From Candidatus Omnitrophota bacterium (GTDB lineage Bacteria > Omnitrophota > Gorgyraeia > B26-G9): a stretch of DNA of 10,597 bases. The notes beneath the pieces were generated by a model. The model worked only from the letters and a program-made list of their open reading frames with translations. It was not told the DNA's origin and searched no databases. Of the stretch, positions 6,384-10,597 are shown one piece after another (within the stretch, counting starts at the first letter, position 1; every line of letters begins with the position of its first letter). The position numbers were made by a program, and so were the translations under genes. The DNA is taken from the NCBI GenBank assembly GCA_022013205.1, contig JAKLQT010000052.1:1-10597 (forward strand). The letters run 5' to 3'.

Positions 6384-7568
6384 ATGAAAACAAATAATAA
6401 AACACAATACGTTCAAAATAAGCATTTTTCAGAGCTGCAAATGCTTTACGAAATAAGCATGGCAATGCGTTCTACTTTACGGCTTGATGAGATACTTTAC
6501 ATAATACTTACAAGTGTTACTGCTCACGAAGGGTTGGGTTTCAACCGCGCAATGGTCTTTCTGGTAAATGAAAAAAATAATACGCTCGAAGGGCGTATGG
6601 GTATCGGGCCTTCCTCAGGGGAAGAAGCCCATAATATCTGGAAATACATCGAAACAACACATAAAACATTAGACGATCTTTTGAGCGCTTATAAGGAGTT
6701 TGGACGCCGCACTGATTCTCACCTTAACGATATAGTAAAAAGCATGAATATGCCCATAGAGCCTGCGTCCGGAATCCTTGCGCAGACGGTAATAAATAAA
6801 AAAGCGTTTGAAATTACCGATAAGAAAACAAAAGCACAGATCAGAAAAAAAGACCCCTTAATTTCTTTGTTAAAGATGGACTGCTTTATTACTACTCCCC
6901 TTATCGCAAAAAACCGCGTGGTGGGAGTAATGCTTGTCGACAATTTTTATTCAAAAAGATCGATAAATAAAGATGATATTTGGAAGCTTAATATGTTTGC
7001 TAACCAGGCAGGGCTTGCTATTGAAAATTCTCAGGAATTCGAAAAAACTCTTATTCTCTCCAATACAGACCGGCTAACCGGACTCTGGAACTACGGATAT
7101 TTCCAGCATCAGCTGGCAGAAGATATCAAAAGGGCTAACCGTTTCAACAGGCATTTAAGCCTGCTTATGCTTGACATCGATTTCTTTAAGAACTTCAATG
7201 ATGCACTGGGCCATATTGCCGGCGATAAACTATTACAGGAAATTGCCGATATTTTAAAAAACTCATGCCGGGAAGTTGATATTGTTTCCAGATACGGCGG
7301 AGAGGAATTTGCCATAATTCTGCCTGAGACTTTTAAAGAAAAAGCTTATTCATCCGCGGAAAGAATAAGAAAGTTTACAGCAGCGCATCAGTTCCATTAT
7401 AAAGAGGGTGTCCCTGCAAAAAGAATCACGATCAGCATAGGTGTTGCCAGCTTTCCGCAGGATGCCTCTACAGCTCAGGACTTGATATCCTACGCTGATA
7501 AAGCATTATATGCCTCAAAAGAGGCCGGCCGCAACAGGGTATGTATGTTCAGCAGGGAACTTATCTAA
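6384..7568 (+). CDS. GAF-domain diguanylate cyclase (GGDEF)
   Basis: The 394-residue cytoplasmic protein has an N-terminal GAF sensor domain (about 19-218), ending in the ANQAGLAIEN helix that usually leads out of such domains. A GGDEF domain follows (about 225-392). The latter has LDIDFFKNFND, RYGGEEF (305-309, the GGEEF form) and an REVD I-site (296-299), so it should make c-di-GMP from GTP, be feedback-inhibited and respond to a small ligand or redox cue at GAF. The chosen start is the ATG at 6384. An ATG at 6318 would add 22 residues but coincides with the predicted transcription start. Neither start has a strong ribosome-binding site; AAAGG lies 18 bases before 6384. The gene is divergent from the response regulators and ends 14 bases from the convergent smc gene with no visible terminator. 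Confidence 0.92.
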   Translation: MKTNNKTQYVQNKHFSELQMLYEISMAMRSTLRLDEILYIILTSVTAHEGLGFNRAMVFLVNEKNNTLEGRMGIGPSSGEEAHNIWKYIETTHKTLDDLLSAYKEFGRRTDSHLNDIVKSMNMPIEPASGILAQTVINKKAFEITDKKTKAQIRKKDPLISLLKMDCFITTPLIAKNRVVGVMLVDNFYSKRSINKDDIWKLNMFANQAGLAIENSQEFEKTLILSNTDRLTGLWNYGYFQHQLAEDIKRANRFNRHLSLLMLDIDFFKNFNDALGHIAGDKLLQEIADILKNSCREVDIVSRYGGEEFAIILPETFKEKAYSSAERIRKFTAAHQFHYKEGVPAKRITISIGVASFPQDASTAQDLISYADKALYASKEAGRNRVCMFSRELI

Positions 7569-7582
7569 CAACTTGGAAAGGG

Positions 7583-10500
7583 TCAAAAAACTGCTATAGG
7601 CTGGGCTTCAGCTTCCTGTTCTTCTTTAAATTCACTAAATTTTACCGAAACAAGCTTTGAGATTCCCGCTTCTTCCATAGTCACTCCATACATTACATCG
7701 GCCATACATATTGTTTTCTTATTATGAGTGATAATTATAAATTGTGAATTTTTAATAAATTCCTGCAGAACACGCGTAAACCTGTCTATATTAGCCTCAT
7801 CTAAAGGCGCGTCCATTTCATCAAGTATGCAAAACGGTGTAGGCTTTATCTTGAAAACACCAAACAGCAGCGCGATAGCGGTCATCGTCTTTTCTCCTCC
7901 GGAAAGAAGCGTAATACTTTGCAGTTTTTTTCCGGGAGGACGTACGACAATTTCTATACCGCTTTCCAGAATATCCTTTTCCTCCGTTAAAAACAACTGC
8001 GCTTCCCCGCCTCCGAACAGCAGCTTAAAGTATTCTTTAAAAGCAACCTTTGATTTTTCAAATGTCTCAAGAAACAGGATTCTTGTCGTTCTGTTAATCT
8101 TTGAAACTGCATGCATTAATGCCTGCTTTGCGGCGATCAAGTCCTCTTTCTGAGAGCTCAGGAAATCAGTTCGTTCTCTTAATTCCTCTTCTTCTTCAAC
8201 CGCTGCCAGATTTACTGCCCCCAGCCGGTCGATTTTACCTCGCAGTAAATCAATCTCTTCTTTCTGCCGAGGCCAATCGACTTCCTGCGGCAACTCAACC
8301 TGCAGCTGCTTCAAGTCAAGTTTGTAAGACTGCCGCATTGTATTAACCAGTGCTTCTATTTTAAAACTTACCTCTACTTTTTTAACATCAACATCCCGGA
8401 TATTATTTTTAATATGATTGAGTTTATTTTCTTTGACCTTTATCTGATTCTGCATATCCTCGAACCTGGTTAATAACACGCCGCGCTGATTCTTCGTTTG
8501 CTCTAAAATTTCCTGCGTTCGCGCCCTCTGCTCCTCAATCAATGCTGTATTTTCCTCAAGATTTTCTATATCCTGTTTCAGCTGGCCTGTTCTTTTTAGC
8601 GCCTCATCTTTTTGCAGGGAATACTCAGCCAGATTACGGCTCTGCTCTTCAATATTTCTTTTGTGCATCGCGAAGTTATCGTTTAATGCTCTCTCCTGTT
8701 CATTTAAATGCGAAAACTCTGTTTTCATTTCTGCCATAACCACCAAAAGCTCCTCCCTTTCCTGGGTTTTTATACTCATAAGCTCCTGGCCGATTGCCAT
8801 TTCCTGCTCATTGCGCGATGCCTCCTGGTCAATTATTTCCAGCCTGTTTTTCTTTTCTTTTTCTTTTTCTACAAGTTCCTGCTCATCAAGAGTTGTTTCA
8901 TCTATTTCCAGATCAATAATTGATAATTCATCATCCAGTTTTTTCTTTATGCCCGAAACATTATTCTTTTCTGAATCCCGGTTTGCCAGGGTTATTTTCT
9001 CTTCATTTAGAATATTATTAAGCTGTTTTAACATTACCTCAAGGGAAGCCAGCTGCTCCTGTTTAACCTTCTCCTGTGCGGCAAAATCAGCAATATCATT
9101 TTTAAGCTTAGCGCACTGCTCGATCAGCTGTTTAATCTGTGCCTTCTGAGATAGTAACCCCATTCCCTGCTCTTGGGCCGGTTTACTTATCATCTCAAAT
9201 TGAGAATATACTCTTCCCTCAACTGTAACCAGAATTTCGTCCCGATTAATTATCTTTGGGAAAACAGGTATTACTGTATTTTCGGCTTCAGGGGCAGCTA
9301 CTTTCATCACCGAGTTTTCAATCCCCTCTGCATCAGGTTCCACATCGGGATTATCAGGGTCATTTATCCATTTTCCGTCCACTACAAACTTATAACTATA
9401 CGTTCCCGGCTCAAACAGAAAAATTTTCTTCCACAGGCCTTGGCCTTTAGCCTCTAATTCCGACATGTTCCAATTAGTAAAATTGCCCACAACAGCAACT
9501 TTTTGGGCAAAATCACTGCGGTAAGAAAACATCGCGCTGTTTCTCTGCAAAGAAATAGGCCCCTTCGCATCCTGGACATTTTCAAGAATAAAAGTATTTC
9601 TCAAAAGATGCGATATTACTTTCTTATATTTTTCATCTGTGATTATCACCTCTACTATATTACGCGCGCTATCTAAAGCGCTTGATTTACCAAGAATGCC
9701 CGGGATAGAATCAAGGCTGATAAATCTTACCCTGCCCATACCTTCTTTTTCAACAAACTCAGATAATCTTAAGGCAAGCTGTTTAGTCTCAACAATCACA
9801 GCCTGAAGGTATTCGCCCATTGCCAGCTCTACACAAAGCTCATATCCCTTTTTTACTTCTATCAAGTTAACCAGAACATCAGAAACCCCCATAAAAAGTT
9901 CCGGATGATCATTTTTCTTCAGCATGAATGATTTTACGGGATCCGAGAACCCCTCGTAATTTTTACTAAGTTTCTCAAGCATTTCAAGCTGTGATTGACT
10001 GGCGACAAGCGACTGTGCGCTTTCCTGCATGCTGGTTTTAATGCCGTTTATTTCAAGTGTAAGCTCTTGCCGGTTTTGGTTTAATTCTTCTGATTTAGTT
10101 TCCTCTCCCGAGACTTTCTCCCTGAGCTCACGCACCTCATTAATTTTATTTTTCAGCTCATTATCAACACTATTGAGCTCTTTTGCTGTTTTTTCCCTTT
10201 CCTGGCGTAATCGTAACAAACGAGCATTAGTGTTATGAATATTTGCTGAAAGGCGGGTAAGCTCATTTTTAAGCTGGGCATGCTCACTGAGCAAATTAAC
10301 TGCCTGCAATCTGCTGGCCTCAATACTATTGTGGGTTTCTTTGATAAGTTTTTCTATATCGGTAATTGCTGTTCGCTTGAGTACCAATTTATGCTCTTTG
10401 ACAGTTTTTTCCCCTTGAAAATTTGCAATGCGTAATTCCAATTGCTTAAACTGCTCATCCATATCACTTATTTTTTTGCTGCTGTTTTCAATATCTTCAC

Positions 10501-10597
10501 ACAGATCTTCGGCTCTTTTCGTAAACTCTTCTACGCGTTCTTTATTCAAGCTTATTGAATGCCGGTTCTTTTCGATTTCCGTGCCGGCATTAAGAAC
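7583..10597 (-). CDS. smc: Chromosome condensation ATPase SMC with a CBM48-like insert in the hinge (5' end outside the window)
   Basis: The frame is open to the window edge; the visible 1004 residues lack about 180 N-terminal residues, including Walker A. The TTG at 10547-10549 is an internal Leu, not the start. Numbering from the edge, about 1-212 is the first coiled-coil arm, about 213-476 the hinge and about 480-836 the returning arm. The C-terminal head follows, with LLSGGEK (897-903), Walker B FCILDEMDAPLDEAN and a THN H-loop (957-959). This is the architecture of SMC, which with ScpA and ScpB forms the condensin that organises and segregates the chromosome. The head motifs look fully active. 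The hinge is interrupted at about 355-433 by an AMPK-beta/CBM48-type domain (separate entry). RecN and SbcC are excluded by the size, the hinge and the LDEMDAPLDEAN motif. Convergent with the GAF-GGDEF gene. Confidence 0.95.
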   Translation of the reverse strand, partial: VLNAGTEIEKNRHSISLNKERVEEFTKRAEDLCEDIENSSKKISDMDEQFKQLELRIANFQGEKTVKEHKLVLKRTAITDIEKLIKETHNSIEASRLQAVNLLSEHAQLKNELTRLSANIHNTNARLLRLRQEREKTAKELNSVDNELKNKINEVRELREKVSGEETKSEELNQNRQELTLEINGIKTSMQESAQSLVASQSQLEMLEKLSKNYEGFSDPVKSFMLKKNDHPELFMGVSDVLVNLIEVKKGYELCVELAMGEYLQAVIVETKQLALRLSEFVEKEGMGRVRFISLDSIPGILGKSSALDSARNIVEVIITDEKYKKVISHLLRNTFILENVQDAKGPISLQRNSAMFSYRSDFAQKVAVVGNFTNWNMSELEAKGQGLWKKIFLFEPGTYSYKFVVDGKWINDPDNPDVEPDAEGIENSVMKVAAPEAENTVIPVFPKIINRDEILVTVEGRVYSQFEMISKPAQEQGMGLLSQKAQIKQLIEQCAKLKNDIADFAAQEKVKQEQLASLEVMLKQLNNILNEEKITLANRDSEKNNVSGIKKKLDDELSIIDLEIDETTLDEQELVEKEKEKKNRLEIIDQEASRNEQEMAIGQELMSIKTQEREELLVVMAEMKTEFSHLNEQERALNDNFAMHKRNIEEQSRNLAEYSLQKDEALKRTGQLKQDIENLEENTALIEEQRARTQEILEQTKNQRGVLLTRFEDMQNQIKVKENKLNHIKNNIRDVDVKKVEVSFKIEALVNTMRQSYKLDLKQLQVELPQEVDWPRQKEEIDLLRGKIDRLGAVNLAAVEEEEELRERTDFLSSQKEDLIAAKQALMHAVSKINRTTRILFLETFEKSKVAFKEYFKLLFGGGEAQLFLTEEKDILESGIEIVVRPPGKKLQSITLLSGGEKTMTAIALLFGVFKIKPTPFCILDEMDAPLDEANIDRFTRVLQEFIKNSQFIIITHNKKTICMADVMYGVTMEEAGISKLVSVKFSEFKEEQEAEAQPIAVF
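9299..9535 (-). other. AMPK-beta/CBM48-like carbohydrate-binding domain inserted in the SMC hinge
   Basis: About 79 residues (355-433 of the visible SMC) match the AMPK-beta glycogen-binding (E-set, CBM48-like) pattern from end to end. They include KVAVVGNFTNW, then LWKKIFLFEPGTYSYKF, VVDGKWINDPDNP and GIENSVMKV. Residues equivalent to the AMPK-beta ligand residues Trp100, Lys126, Trp133 and Asn150 are present as Trp376, Lys403, Trp410 and Asn428. Leu146 and Thr148 are replaced by Glu and Ile. Before the domain the hinge reads LLRNTFILENVQDAKG. After it the hinge resumes with DEILVTVEGRVYSQFE, the counterpart of the usual RIVTLEGDVV strand. The insertion is in frame and flanked by both hinge halves. 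Ligand binding is inference. Confidence 0.85.

Noticed and set aside
7728..8153. Plus-strand open frames lying over smc (also at 8661-9149 and elsewhere)
   Set aside because: They are antisense shadows of a well-supported coding frame, with Ser/Phe-rich composition and no recognisable motifs.
10547..10549. TTG as the start of the SMC gene
   Set aside because: The 16 codons upstream to the window edge are open and coiled-coil-like, and a start here would lack the Walker A half of the ATPase. The gene simply continues beyond the window.
1..10597. CRISPR arrays, rRNA, tRNA, transposases
   Set aside because: No regularly spaced repeats, cloverleaf or rRNA signature, or transposase motifs were seen on either strand.

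Overview
This window is from an unidentified, moderately AT-rich bacterium. It carries a bacterial-type SMC, c-di-GMP signalling proteins, sigma70-like promoters and a rubredoxin, so a Gram-negative-type anaerobe or microaerobe is plausible. The mix recalls candidate phyla such as Omnitrophota, but nothing in the sequence proves that assignment.

Left end (1-280): an inverted repeat of a CACACAAAG-type sequence brackets a frameshifted, truncated remnant of a GxxExxR-family gene. Minus-strand block (281-5968, transcribed right to left): a sigma70-like promoter (5975-6004), a decayed CheY-like receiver remnant, a REC-PAS-GGDEF-HD-GYP protein, a REC-GGDEF-HD-GYP protein, a 43-residue rubredoxin with a GTG start, and an exported TPR protein with a gluzincin (HExxH) protease domain. 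Intergenic stretch (5753-6383): the receiver remnant, two divergent promoters, an inverted repeat and a doubtful DUF1385-like fragment. Plus strand (6384-7568): a GAF-GGDEF diguanylate cyclase. Right end (7583-10597, minus, running off the window): the chromosome condensation ATPase SMC, without its N-terminal Walker A part.

The signalling genes form a c-di-GMP module. The two response regulators look reciprocally specialised. One keeps the GGDEF synthase signature and its I-site but has lost key residues of HD-GYP. The other has an intact HD-GYP phosphodiesterase site but a ruined GGDEF signature and no I-site. The pair could therefore set c-di-GMP levels in opposite directions.

The most unusual observation is in SMC. 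A complete AMPK-beta/CBM48-type glycogen-binding-like domain is inserted in frame inside the hinge (dimerisation) domain. It keeps the two tryptophans, the lysine and the asparagine that bind sugar in AMPK-beta. I do not recall an SMC with a carbohydrate-binding module in the hinge, and could not search to check.
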